A stretch of 64,000 nt of DNA, taken from positions 62,001 to 126,000 of the forward strand of contig JAFXFC010000019.1 in assembly GCA_017513525.1 (NCBI GenBank). The letters are read 5' to 3'. Origin of the DNA: Clostridia bacterium. GTDB lineage: Bacteria > Bacillota > Clostridia > Oscillospirales > Acutalibacteraceae. Each line of letters opens with the position of its first letter. Position 1 is the stretch's first letter. The position numbers and the translations under genes were made by a program. This document shows positions 55,543 to 63,897 of the stretch, one piece after another. Below the pieces are notes generated by a model. That model worked only from the letters and a program-made list of their open reading frames with translations, was not told where the DNA came from and did no database searches.

Positions 55543-57912
55543 TTATTTTGCTTCGTCAATATACTTCTTGACTGCGGCAACACCTGCATATTTTACTGCT
55601 TCGCCGTTTTTGTAAACAACGAGTGTGGGTGCCTGCTTGAGCTCAAGCTCTTTTGCAAGATCGGGATTTTCGGAAACTAAAAGCTTTTCGAAAGAAATAC
55701 CTGCTTTGTCGAGCCACTGTACAGCGAGCTTGCAGTTGGGGCAGGTTTCAGTCGTGAAAAGAAGAACCTTTTCAGCTTCGCTGCAGCAGCATTCCTCTGC
55801 CTGTGCTTCCTGTGCGGAAGCACCCTCTCTCTTAAGAACGGACTTATCAATATCATATACCTTACGGTCCTTGAATTCCTGACTCTTACCGTCGTTCCAG
55901 TTCTTAACGGGACGGTAGTAACCTGTGATTCTTGAATAAACCTCAGTTTCTTTTCCGCAAAGAGGACACTTGTACTGCTCACCTATAAGGTAACCGTGCT
56001 CACTGCATACAGAGTATGTGGGAGAAAGAGTGTAATAGGGAAGCTTGTAGTTTTCTGCAATCTTCTTAACAAGATTTGCAGCAGCTTTCCAATCGGGAAG
56101 CTTTTCACCGAGGAATGCGTGGAATACAGTACCTGAAGTATAAAGAGTCTGTAATTCGTCCTGAATATCAAGAGCTGAGAAGATATCCTCTGTGTAGCCT
56201 ACGGGGAGGTGTGAGGAGTTTGTATAATAGGGAGCTGCTCCCTCATGTGCTGTAATGATTTCGGGATATCTTGCCTTATCGTGCTTTGCAAGACGGTATG
56301 CTGTGGATTCAGCAGGAGTAGCTTCAAGGTTATAAAGATCACCGTACATTTCCTGATAGTCGGAAAGGCGTTCTCTCATGTGGTTGAGAACCTTCTTGGT
56401 GAATTCCTGGGTATCCTTATTTGTCATATCCTTGCCGAGCCAGCTTGCATTAAGGCCTACTTCGTTCATACCGACAAGACCGATAGTTGAGAAGTGGTTA
56501 TTAAAGGTGCCGAGATATCTCTTTGTGTAGGGATAAAGACCCTCATCAAGAAGTCTTGTAATAATTTCTCTCTTTACCTTGAGTGAACGGGCAGAAATAT
56601 CCATCATCTTGTCAAGACGGGAGAAGAAATCAGCTTCATCCTTACTAAGATGTGCAATTCTCGGCATATTGATGGTAACAACACCAACAGAACCTGTACT
56701 TTCACCGCTTCCGAAGTAACCGCCGGACTTCTTTCTGAGCTCTCTCAGGTCAAGACGGAGTCTGCAGCACATTGAACGGACGTCGCTTGGCTCCATGTCG
56801 GAATTAACATAGTTTGAGAAATAGGGAGTACCGTATTTTGAAGTCATTTCGAAGAGAAGCTTGTTGTTCTCTGTTTCTGACCAGTCAAAGTCACTTGTGA
56901 TTGAATATGTGGGAATGGGATACTGGAAGCCTCTGCCGTTGGCGTCACCCTCAATCATGGTTTCAATAAATGCCTTATTGACCATGTCCATTTCCTTTTT
57001 ACAGTCTCCGTATGTGAAGTCCTGAGGCTTGCCGCCTACGATAGCAGGCTTACATGCAAGGTCAGCAGGAACTGTCCAGTCGAGTGTGATGTTTGAGAAG
57101 GGTGCCTGTGTACCCCAACGGGAAGGAGTATTTACACCGAAAATAAAGGATTCGATGCACTTTTTAACTTCTCTGTAGGAGAGGTTATCTACCTTTACGA
57201 AGGGAGCAAGATATGTGTCAAATGAAGAGAAAGCCTGTGCGCCTGCCCATTCATTCTGCATAATACCGAGGAAGTTTACCATCTGATTGCAAAGTGTTGC
57301 AAGATGGCTTGCGGGAGAAGAAGTGATCTTTCCGGGAACACCGCCGAGACCCTCTTCAATAAGCTGACGAAGTGACCAACCTGCACAGTAGCCTGTGAGC
57401 ATGGAAAGGTCATGGATATGAATATCTGCATTCTTATGAGCAGCGGCGATTTCTTCATCATAAATTTCTGAAAGCCAGTAGTTTGCTGTTATAGCACCTG
57501 AGTTTGAAAGAATAAGTCCGCCGACAGAATAAGTAACTGTGGAGTTTTCCTTAACTCTCCAGTCGGAAACCTTAACATAGTTATCAACAATCTCTTTATA
57601 GTCGAGAATTGTGGACTTCATGTTACGGATCTTTTCACGGTTCTTTCTGTAAAGAATATATGCCTTTGCGATATCAGCGTAGCCTGCCTGAACAAGCACG
57701 GATTCAACAGAGTCCTGAATATCTTCAACGGAAATATACCCGTCTTTAATCTTAGCTTCAAAATCTGCTGTTACCTTGAGAGCAAGGAAGTCTATAATGT
57801 TGGGATGTGATTCTCTGTTTTGTGCTTCAAAAGCTTTTGCGATGGCTGCTGCAATTTTACTTATGTCGAATTCTGATACTTTGCCATCTCTTTTAATTAC
57901 CTGATAAGCCAT
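55543..57912 (-). CDS. nrdD: Anaerobic ribonucleoside-triphosphate reductase with C-terminal thioredoxin-like domain
   Basis: A 789-residue glycyl-radical enzyme that makes deoxyribonucleotides without oxygen. An ATP-cone (1-90, VIKRDGKVSEFDISKIAAAIAKAF) is followed by the barrel. Zinc-binding cysteines occur in SVCSEHG and CPLCGKE, and the glycine radical lies in SRITGYYRPVKNWNDGK (about 663). Beyond a Cys/Glu linker there is a thioredoxin/glutaredoxin-like domain (about 710-789) with CPNC as its redox motif. That domain may recycle the active site. NrdR boxes lie upstream. Confidence 0.94.
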   Translation of the reverse strand: MAYQVIKRDGKVSEFDISKIAAAIAKAFEAQNRESHPNIIDFLALKVTADFEAKIKDGYISVEDIQDSVESVLVQAGYADIAKAYILYRKNREKIRNMKSTILDYKEIVDNYVKVSDWRVKENSTVTYSVGGLILSNSGAITANYWLSEIYDEEIAAAHKNADIHIHDLSMLTGYCAGWSLRQLIEEGLGGVPGKITSSPASHLATLCNQMVNFLGIMQNEWAGAQAFSSFDTYLAPFVKVDNLSYREVKKCIESFIFGVNTPSRWGTQAPFSNITLDWTVPADLACKPAIVGGKPQDFTYGDCKKEMDMVNKAFIETMIEGDANGRGFQYPIPTYSITSDFDWSETENNKLLFEMTSKYGTPYFSNYVNSDMEPSDVRSMCCRLRLDLRELRKKSGGYFGSGESTGSVGVVTINMPRIAHLSKDEADFFSRLDKMMDISARSLKVKREIITRLLDEGLYPYTKRYLGTFNNHFSTIGLVGMNEVGLNASWLGKDMTNKDTQEFTKKVLNHMRERLSDYQEMYGDLYNLEATPAESTAYRLAKHDKARYPEIITAHEGAAPYYTNSSHLPVGYTEDIFSALDIQDELQTLYTSGTVFHAFLGEKLPDWKAAANLVKKIAENYKLPYYTLSPTYSVCSEHGYLIGEQYKCPLCGKETEVYSRITGYYRPVKNWNDGKSQEFKDRKVYDIDKSVLKREGASAQEAQAEECCCSEAEKVLLFTTETCPNCKLAVQWLDKAGISFEKLLVSENPDLAKELELKQAPTLVVYKNGEAVKYAGVAAVKKYIDEAK

Positions 57913-58056
57913 ATTTTTTCCTCCTTCGATATGTTCGATTTTTATAAGTCAACACCCGTCTTTCAGGGTTCCTTTACCGTGTGCCTGCTAATAATAGCAC
58001 AGCTGCAGGCAAAAAATCAATATCTTGTGTTGATATTTTTCCAAATTCGGAACAAT

Positions 58057-58072
58057 GCACAATATATTGTTG
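58057..58072 (-). promoter_or_regulatory. NrdR box-like site 3
   Basis: GCACAATATATTGTTG resembles the NrdR consensus ACACWATATATWGTGT. It lies 145 bases before the nrdD start, closer than the other pair. Confidence 0.6.
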
Positions 58073-58100
58073 CTTTTTTGTGGCAAATGTCTGTTAAAAA

Positions 58101-58115
58101 GCCGAAAAAATCGGC
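58101..58115 (-). terminator. Short hairpin with T tract
   Basis: GCCGA-TTTTT-TCGGC followed by TTTTTAA on the minus strand. It could end the nrdG transcript or act as an attenuator of nrdD. Confidence 0.5.
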
Positions 58116-58119
58116 ATTG

Positions 58120-58167
58120 ACACAACATATAGTATCAATACCGAAAAATTAATACAACATATATGGT
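58120..58167 (-). promoter_or_regulatory. Pair of NrdR boxes upstream of nrdD
   Basis: ACACAACATATAGTAT (58120-58135) and ATACAACATATATGGT (58152-58167) resemble the NrdR box. Their starts are 32 bases apart, about three helical turns, the standard spacing for paired NrdR boxes. Confidence 0.82.
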
Positions 58168-58171
58168 TGCT

Positions 58172-58858
58172 TTATATGCCTCTTGTTTCACATAAAAGTA
58201 CATATTCTTTCGCTTTTTCTGCGGCGCTTTTAAGCATTTCACTATCCGGTGCCGAACAGCCCTCAGAGAGGATATCTCCCGAATCCTTAAAGCACTGAAG
58301 ATAGTATTTTTCTGTTTTACCTAAAAATTTTGCAATGCTTATAATATCCTCTTCGGTGTGATATTCTTTTACAACAGTCGTTCTGAATTCACGGTCTATG
58401 CCGCTGTTTTTTATAATATCCACGCTTTTTTCAATAAGGGAAAAATCAATTTCCACTCCCGAAGTCAGAGAATACTTTTCCTTTGTATTTTTTATATCCA
58501 TTGCAACAAAATCTACAAGTCCTTCTTCAAGAAGAAGTGAAAGCTTATCGGGAAAGCTGCCGTTGGTATCAAGCTTTACACTGTAGCCAAGGTCTTTTAT
58601 TTTTCGCAGAAACTGTGCAATATCCTTTTGTAAAAGAGGCTCTCCGCCCGTAATTGCAACACCGTCAAGAAGTCCCTGTCTTTTTTTAAGAAAAGAGAAA
58701 ATTTCTTCTTCAGAATAGCTTTCCTGAGCCGTTCCTGTTACAAGAGGGGTATTATGACAAAAGGGACAGCGCATATTACAGCCGAGAGTAAAAAGAGTGC
58801 AGGCTGTGTGTCCGGGAAAATCAAGTAAGGTAAGCTTCTGAAAACCGCTTATATTCAT
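58172..58858 (-). CDS. nrdG: Anaerobic NrdD-activating radical SAM protein
   Basis: A 228-residue enzyme that makes the glycyl radical on NrdD. The radical SAM motif is LGCNMRCPFC (CxxxCxxC) and the GGEPLL segment binds SAM. QKLTLLDFPGHTACTLF opens the family. I chose the ATG at 58858, after GGTGATAAT. It lies upstream of nrdD in the same direction, separated by the NrdR box region. Confidence 0.92.
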   Translation of the reverse strand: MNISGFQKLTLLDFPGHTACTLFTLGCNMRCPFCHNTPLVTGTAQESYSEEEIFSFLKKRQGLLDGVAITGGEPLLQKDIAQFLRKIKDLGYSVKLDTNGSFPDKLSLLLEEGLVDFVAMDIKNTKEKYSLTSGVEIDFSLIEKSVDIIKNSGIDREFRTTVVKEYHTEEDIISIAKFLGKTEKYYLQCFKDSGDILSEGCSAPDSEMLKSAAEKAKEYVLLCETRGI

Positions 58859-59005
58859 ATTATCACCGTTATTTATTTTATCCGAAAATATATCCGGAGT
58901 CAATTGTATTTTAAGGCTGTTTTTTGTTAAATAAATATTTACTTTTCTGTAAGAAGGTGCTATATTAATTTTACGAAAATAATTTCAATAAAAGGAGTTT
59001 TAACT

Positions 59006-60046
59006 ATGAAAAAGCTTATATCTGTAGTTCTCGCTTTATGTGTTCTTGCTTTTTCTGCAATTCCCGCATTTGCAGTAAGCTTCAATGACGGAAAAGAAGC
59101 TCTTGATGCACAGTTCGTTTTCGGTGAGGGACCCAAAGCTGACGGCAACAGCATTGATTACCGCTTCTTCTCCCCCGTAAAAGACGGCGATACAACAAAA
59201 TATCCCCTCGTAGTATGGCTTCACGGTATGAGTGACGGCACAAAAGACGGTGTTCAGATTTCAAAGAGCAATATTTCTTATTGGACAAGTGAAGAATTCC
59301 AGTCCCGCTTTATAAACGGCGGCGCATTTATTATGGCTGCGCGTTCGCGTGAAGAAAAGGGCGATTGCTGGTCAAATAATATGATAGAGCCCTTAAAGGC
59401 TGCAATTGATACATTTATCGCAGAAAATATTGAAAATATCGACCTTACAAGAATTTATGTAGGCGGCTATTCAATGGGCGGCAAGATGACCTTCAAGATG
59501 GCTATAGCATACCCTGAAATGTTCGCAGCAGCTTTCCCCATCTGTCCCGCATGGTCTCCCTCAGTTGAGCTTCTTGCAAATTTAGCAGATATGCCCGTAT
59601 GGATCACATCTGCAAAAGCAGATCCTCTTGTAAACTATTTCCTCGGTGTAACTCCCACATGGGAAAAGCTCACAGGTATTTCAAATGTTCCCGAAACATT
59701 GAGATTATCTTCTCTCACCAAGGTTTGCTATGAAGACGGTAAGAGAACTTCAAGCTCTCACCATGCATGGTTCGCTGTTAATCACGATATGTTCTCAAAT
59801 GAAAACGGCGATTATCCCTATATGAGCACAGTAGACGGCAACGGTAATGAAGTAACACTTACATATCCCGACGGTATGATCTCATGGCTTTCATCACACA
59901 CTTCAGATTATAACGGCGAAGCTTCAGTAGGCAAAGGAAATCTCGAAAATGCAAGTGCAACCGACAGTCTTATAGGAATCACAAGCATCATCGAATTTTT
60001 CAAGGGCCTTTTCAACACAATCAAAGCATTATTCGCACTTATCTAA
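59006..60046 (+). CDS. Secreted alpha/beta-hydrolase, likely feruloyl/acetyl esterase type
   Basis: A 346-residue protein with a signal peptide (KKLISVVLALCVLAFSAIPAFA). The nucleophile elbow is YVGGYSMGGKMTF (GxSxG) and the histidine lies in SSHHAWFAVNHD; LVVWLHGM gives the oxyanion region. This layout matches secreted esterases/PHB-depolymerase-like enzymes that trim plant polymers. The protein ends with an amphipathic aromatic segment (FFKGLFNTIKALFALI), like the GLUG protein at 20602. RBS AAAGGAGTTTTAACT. Confidence 0.88.
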   Translation: MKKLISVVLALCVLAFSAIPAFAVSFNDGKEALDAQFVFGEGPKADGNSIDYRFFSPVKDGDTTKYPLVVWLHGMSDGTKDGVQISKSNISYWTSEEFQSRFINGGAFIMAARSREEKGDCWSNNMIEPLKAAIDTFIAENIENIDLTRIYVGGYSMGGKMTFKMAIAYPEMFAAAFPICPAWSPSVELLANLADMPVWITSAKADPLVNYFLGVTPTWEKLTGISNVPETLRLSSLTKVCYEDGKRTSSSHHAWFAVNHDMFSNENGDYPYMSTVDGNGNEVTLTYPDGMISWLSSHTSDYNGEASVGKGNLENASATDSLIGITSIIEFFKGLFNTIKALFALI

Positions 60047-60051
60047 AAGCT

Positions 60052-60085
60052 TACAGCTCCCGCAAAAGCGGGAGCTGTTTTTTTT
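60052..60085 (+). terminator. Terminator of the esterase gene
   Basis: CAGCTCCCGC pairs with GCGGGAGCTG around AAAA, followed by TTTTTTTT. Confidence 0.93.
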
Positions 60086-60107
60086 GCGATGCCCCAAAGT
60101 GCGTATA

Positions 60108-60273
60108 TAGAGCGTAAGCGGAACAAGGGCGTCAGCCCTTCCGAAACATTTGCCAAAGGCAAATATATCACTGCCCTCAGGGCAATATCACTGTGCGAAG
60201 CACAATATCACTCGCACTTTAGTGCGAATATCACTAAATCATAATTTATCACTCTGTGATAAATTATGATTTA
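60108..60273 (+). repeat. Mosaic repeat with palindrome array and AAATCATAATTT palindrome
   Basis: It opens with GCGTAAGCGGAACAAG and hairpin GGGC-GTCA-GCCC, then four palindromes (TTTGCC/GGCAAA, GCCCT/AGGGC, GTGC/GCAC, CGCACT/AGTGCG) each followed by AATATCACT, and ends with a perfect palindrome in which AAATCATAATTTATCAC pairs with GTGATAAATTATGATTT. It reaches into the stop codon of the isomerase gene on the minus strand. Confidence 0.88.
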
Positions 60274-61095
60274 CGGCATGTACGGATCAGAGGAAGCCTC
60301 ATAGTTCTCGGGCATAATAAACTGCTTCATGTAGTTTATTGTAAAATCAACGCCCCACTGACCCTTTGCGCCCTTCCATTTTCCCGAATGAGGTTCAATT
60401 GAAAGAACACCGTTGTAATCATTGACATAAAGCATTGTCATTATAGCACCCCAGTTGAGTCCGTCAAGTCCTGCAGGGGGATCGTCAAAGCCGTCACCTG
60501 CAATATGAAGCACACCCTTTACATGGAAATGACATACTCTGTCGCCCCAGTCACGAAGCTCCCTGAGATAGTCCCCTCCTCTGTTATAGCAGTGTGAGGG
60601 GTCATATTTTATGCCGAGTTCCGGAAGTGCTCCGTGAACCACTGCCCAAGCTCTCTCTTCACAAACGAAGTTACACCAGTCGCAGTTATAGGTTGCTATT
60701 TTAACACCCTTACCTTCAGCATAATCAATAAGCGTCTTGAAATAATCTATTGCAATAAGACAGTTTTCATAATATGTCTTACTCTCAATAAAATTACAGC
60801 CTGTATTGAACACGGGGCAGCCGACAATTGATGCTAAATCTATGAGGTTTTTGTCATGCTGTAAGGCTTCTGCGATAACATTACCGTCTTCATCAATTCT
60901 GTCCATGCCCCATCTGCCGATAGAAGCAACGCCTACATTGTATTTAATTGAATTCTCTTTAATTTCTTCAGCCTTTTTAAGAACCTCGGCTGAATCGTAA
61001 TTATAATTGATACAGAATTCCACTGCTTCAAGACCTTTTACAGCAACTGCCTTGAAGTGTCCTTCTTCCCAACCGTTTATTATACCTAATTTCAT
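60271..61095 (-). CDS. Sugar phosphate isomerase/epimerase (xylose isomerase-like barrel)
   Basis: A 274-residue TIM-barrel protein. Likely metal-binding residues lie in VEFCINYNYD, GIKYDPSHCYN and VCHFHVKGV, with a late glutamate in SIEPHSG. Members isomerise or epimerise sugars or inositol-type compounds. It is divergent from two Gfo/Idh/MocA genes, the typical pairing in inositol- or rare-sugar-use clusters. ATG at 61095 follows GGTGATCAAT. Its stop codon overlaps the terminal motif of the repeat at 60108. Confidence 0.88.
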   Translation of the reverse strand: MKLGIINGWEEGHFKAVAVKGLEAVEFCINYNYDSAEVLKKAEEIKENSIKYNVGVASIGRWGMDRIDEDGNVIAEALQHDKNLIDLASIVGCPVFNTGCNFIESKTYYENCLIAIDYFKTLIDYAEGKGVKIATYNCDWCNFVCEERAWAVVHGALPELGIKYDPSHCYNRGGDYLRELRDWGDRVCHFHVKGVLHIAGDGFDDPPAGLDGLNWGAIMTMLYVNDYNGVLSIEPHSGKWKGAKGQWGVDFTINYMKQFIMPENYEASSDPYMP

Positions 61096-61203
61096 ATTGA
61101 TCACCTCAAAAAAAGTATATCAAAAACAATCTCTTCCGTCAACTTTTCATTGATAATAAATCGAAGCTATGTTATATTAAAAGAAAAAACGGAGGTTTTT
61201 GTT

Positions 61204-62265
61204 ATGGCAAAATGGAAAGTAGGACTTATCGGCAACGGCGGTATCTGTAAGGGTGCTCACTTAAAAACATATCTTAATGACACTCGCCTTGAGGTTGTCG
61301 CAGTTTGCGATATTATAGAAGAAAGAGCACAGTTTCTAAAGGATAATTATTTCCCGAATGCTGCTGTTTACACAGATTATAAAGAATTATTAAAGGATGA
61401 AACAATTGATTCGGTTGATATATGTACTCCCAACTATCTTCACTCAATCATAGCTATTGCGGCATTTGAGGCAGGCAAGCACGTTTTCTGTGAAAAGCCC
61501 GATGCTGTTGATGTTACAGAAGTATTAAAAATGAATGAAGCCGCAAAGAAGGCAGGCAAAACTCTTATGGTTATGAGAAACAACCGTTTTGTTGATGCTT
61601 CCGTTTTTGCTAAGAAATATATTGAAAAAGGCAAGATGGGCGATATCTACTGCGGCAGAGCAGGCTGGCAGAGAAGAAGAGGTATCCCCGGCAAAGGCGG
61701 CTGGTTCACAACAAAAGCTCAGTCGGGCGGCGGTCCCCTTATCGACCTCGGTGTTCACATGATCGACCTTGCAATTTGGCTTATGGGCAATCCCACTCCC
61801 GTGGCAGTTTCCGGTAATACATATATGAAGTTTGCGGATAATGACAGCTCAGACTCCGTCAATTCCGATTTCGGCGATAAAAACGCTGAGGGCACATTCG
61901 ATGTTGAAGACCTTGCAATGGGTATGATCCGCTTCGATAACGGAGCCATTCTTCAGATAGAATTCAGCTGGGCATCAAACATCAAGGAGGAATGCCGTTT
62001 TGTGGAACTCAGAGGCACAAAATCGGGCATGAGCTGGAGAAACGGTGTGCTTGAACTCTTCACGGAAGAAGACGGTGAGCAGCTCAATATAACCGCTCCC
62101 AACTGCAAGGAAAACGACGGCCACTCAAATAACTTAAAGCATTTCTATGATGTTGTAATAGACGGAAAAGAACCCATTTTTGTGGGACAGCAGGGCATTG
62201 ACATGATAAAGATACTCTGTGCTATCTACGAATCCGCAAAAACAGGCAAGGAAGTTATACTTTAA
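61204..62265 (+). CDS. Gfo/Idh/MocA family oxidoreductase
   Basis: A 353-residue NAD(P)-dependent enzyme: Rossmann fold with VGLIGNGGICKGAH at the start, then VFCEKPDAVDV with the catalytic-lysine EKP motif, and a C-terminal alpha/beta domain (GPLIDLGVHMIDLAIWLMG). It should act on a sugar, sugar acid or inositol. ATG at 61204 follows GGAGGTTTTTGTT. It is followed 21 bases later by a second member. Confidence 0.93.
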   Translation: MAKWKVGLIGNGGICKGAHLKTYLNDTRLEVVAVCDIIEERAQFLKDNYFPNAAVYTDYKELLKDETIDSVDICTPNYLHSIIAIAAFEAGKHVFCEKPDAVDVTEVLKMNEAAKKAGKTLMVMRNNRFVDASVFAKKYIEKGKMGDIYCGRAGWQRRRGIPGKGGWFTTKAQSGGGPLIDLGVHMIDLAIWLMGNPTPVAVSGNTYMKFADNDSSDSVNSDFGDKNAEGTFDVEDLAMGMIRFDNGAILQIEFSWASNIKEECRFVELRGTKSGMSWRNGVLELFTEEDGEQLNITAPNCKENDGHSNNLKHFYDVVIDGKEPIFVGQQGIDMIKILCAIYESAKTGKEVIL

Positions 62266-62286
62266 TTCATTCTACAGGAGAAGCTT

Positions 62287-63270
62287 ATGGAAAAACTCAG
62301 ATTCGGAATAGTAGGCACAGGTACAATAGCGCACCGTTTTGCCGAAGCCATAAAAAATGTGCCTGAAGCAGAGCTTACGGCAGTCGCATCAAGAAAACAG
62401 GAAACCGCAGATATTTTCGGAGATGAATTTTCAATTCCTTTCCGCTTCAAAAGCTATGAAGAAATGGCAGCCTCCGATAAAATAGACTGTGCTTATATTG
62501 CGGTTCCCCACTCTCTTCACAAGGAATGCTCAATTCTGATGCTTAAGGGCAAAAAGCATGTAATCTGCGAAAAGCCGATTGCAGTAACGGCAAATGAAGC
62601 GCAGGAAATGTTTTTCTGTGCCGAAGAAAACGGCTGTTTTCTTATGGAAGCTATGTGGGCAAGGCTTGTCCCCGGTACAATTAAAATACTGGAGCTGATA
62701 AAAGACGGTGTGATAGGTGATATAAGAGGCGTTGAGGGAAAATTCTGCTATGCGTTTGACGAGGACGAAATGGATCACCACGCATTAAAGATAGAAAACG
62801 GCGGCGGTTCTCTTCTTGATGTGGGCGTATATGCACTTTATTTCTCAAAATGGTATCTCGGAAAGGACATTGAAGAGATAAACGCACAATGCGATTTTTA
62901 TAATGGTACAGACTCACATATGAATGTGCTTATAAAATACAAAAACGGAGCGTTGGCATCTCTTTCGAGTGCAACACTTTTAAGAAAACCAAACGAGGGA
63001 TATATCTTCGGCACAAAAGGTTATATAAAAGTTAACCGTTTCTATGCACCGCAGGAGATTGAAATACATCTTCTTGACGGCACAAACGAAACGATAAAAA
63101 CTCCATACAAAGGCAACGGCTTTGAAGAGCAGATAGCCCATATGTGCGAATGTATAAACGGCAGACTGAAACACAGCCCCGTAAACACTCCCGACAGCAC
63201 ACTGTTTATTATGAAGCAGATGGACTTTATAAGAAAAATAACGGGAGTAAAATATCCTCAGGATAAGTAA
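62287..63270 (+). CDS. Gfo/Idh/MocA family oxidoreductase
   Basis: A 327-residue NAD(P)-dependent enzyme of the trans-1,2-dihydrobenzene-1,2-diol/glucose-6-phosphate 3-dehydrogenase-like branch (GIVGTGTIAHRFAEA, VICEKPIAVT, MEAMWARLVPG). LLDVGVYALYFS marks the substrate domain. It forms an operon with the preceding oxidoreductase; together with the divergent isomerase it suggests a short pathway for an unusual sugar. Confidence 0.93.
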   Translation: MEKLRFGIVGTGTIAHRFAEAIKNVPEAELTAVASRKQETADIFGDEFSIPFRFKSYEEMAASDKIDCAYIAVPHSLHKECSILMLKGKKHVICEKPIAVTANEAQEMFFCAEENGCFLMEAMWARLVPGTIKILELIKDGVIGDIRGVEGKFCYAFDEDEMDHHALKIENGGGSLLDVGVYALYFSKWYLGKDIEEINAQCDFYNGTDSHMNVLIKYKNGALASLSSATLLRKPNEGYIFGTKGYIKVNRFYAPQEIEIHLLDGTNETIKTPYKGNGFEEQIAHMCECINGRLKHSPVNTPDSTLFIMKQMDFIRKITGVKYPQDK

Positions 63271-63314
63271 TAATCTATCACGACGATAAATTATTATTAA
63301 AGTAAAAAGTAACA

Positions 63315-63443
63315 GTGAATAGTGCGGAAGAAGACACATCAATGACAGCATATTATATTGTAAACAATGGCCGGGGACATAACAGTATATATGTTTGCAC
63401 TGATGATATTCCGGCAAACTCTGAAATGATGTTCCTTATATAA
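63315..63443 (+). pseudogene. Short coding remnant before the lipoprotein gene
   Basis: A frame from GTG 63315 to TAA 63441 ends TAYYIVNNGRGHNSIYVC ... and then PANSEMMFLI. It looks like the C-terminus of an exported protein rather than random DNA. An internal ATG lies at 63342. There is no good ribosome site, so a remnant is more likely than a gene. Confidence 0.3.
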
Positions 63444-63459
63444 GGGGGAAAGAATTATC

Positions 63460-63849
63460 GTGAAACATTTATCATATGTCAGTGTATTTCTGGTATTTTG
63501 TTTGTTGTTGTGCGGCTGTACCGATTCACAGCAAAAGGAAAAGATACTTATCCGCGCCGAAATCAACGGATGGGGTAAAAATGTAGTTCTTGAAACGGAC
63601 GAAGAATTGACCAAATTGAAAAACATTCTTGATGATATAGAATATACCGTTGTTGCAAAAAGAACTGATTCATTGGCACCGGGCAGTATAACAACAACTA
63701 TCAGAATGGAATATTCCAACGAAGAAACGGATGTTATTTCTCTTCCGTGTAATGTCGTTGGCGAAGAGATATATAAGGCACCCGATGAAATTACAAAAGT
63801 TTTGTTTGACACTTATTTTTCTGAATTTTTTACGGAAGCTGCCGAATAG
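63460..63849 (+). CDS. Small predicted lipoprotein of unknown function
   Basis: A 129-residue protein starting at a GTG after AAGGGGGAAAGAATTATC. The signal segment ends in the lipobox LLLCGC, so the mature protein is lipid-anchored. The rest (ILIRAEINGWGKNVVLETDEEL ... SLAPGSITTTIRM) is probably one small beta domain. No family is recognised. A terminator follows. Confidence 0.78.
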   Translation: MKHLSYVSVFLVFCLLLCGCTDSQQKEKILIRAEINGWGKNVVLETDEELTKLKNILDDIEYTVVAKRTDSLAPGSITTTIRMEYSNEETDVISLPCNVVGEEIYKAPDEITKVLFDTYFSEFFTEAAE

Positions 63850-63890
63850 AAAAAGCGGATATTTCCTTTTTGTGGGAATATCCGCTTTTG
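63850..63890. terminator. Terminator after the lipoprotein gene
   Basis: AAAAAGCGGATATT pairs with AATATCCGCTTTT around TCCTTTTTGTGGG, serving both this gene and the convergent partial gene. Confidence 0.85.
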
Positions 63891-63897
63891 CATTTAA

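Noticed and set aside
60140-60236. CRISPR array
   Set aside because: The constant element is only nine bases, and the variable parts are short palindromes of 11-15 bases; no cas genes are present.
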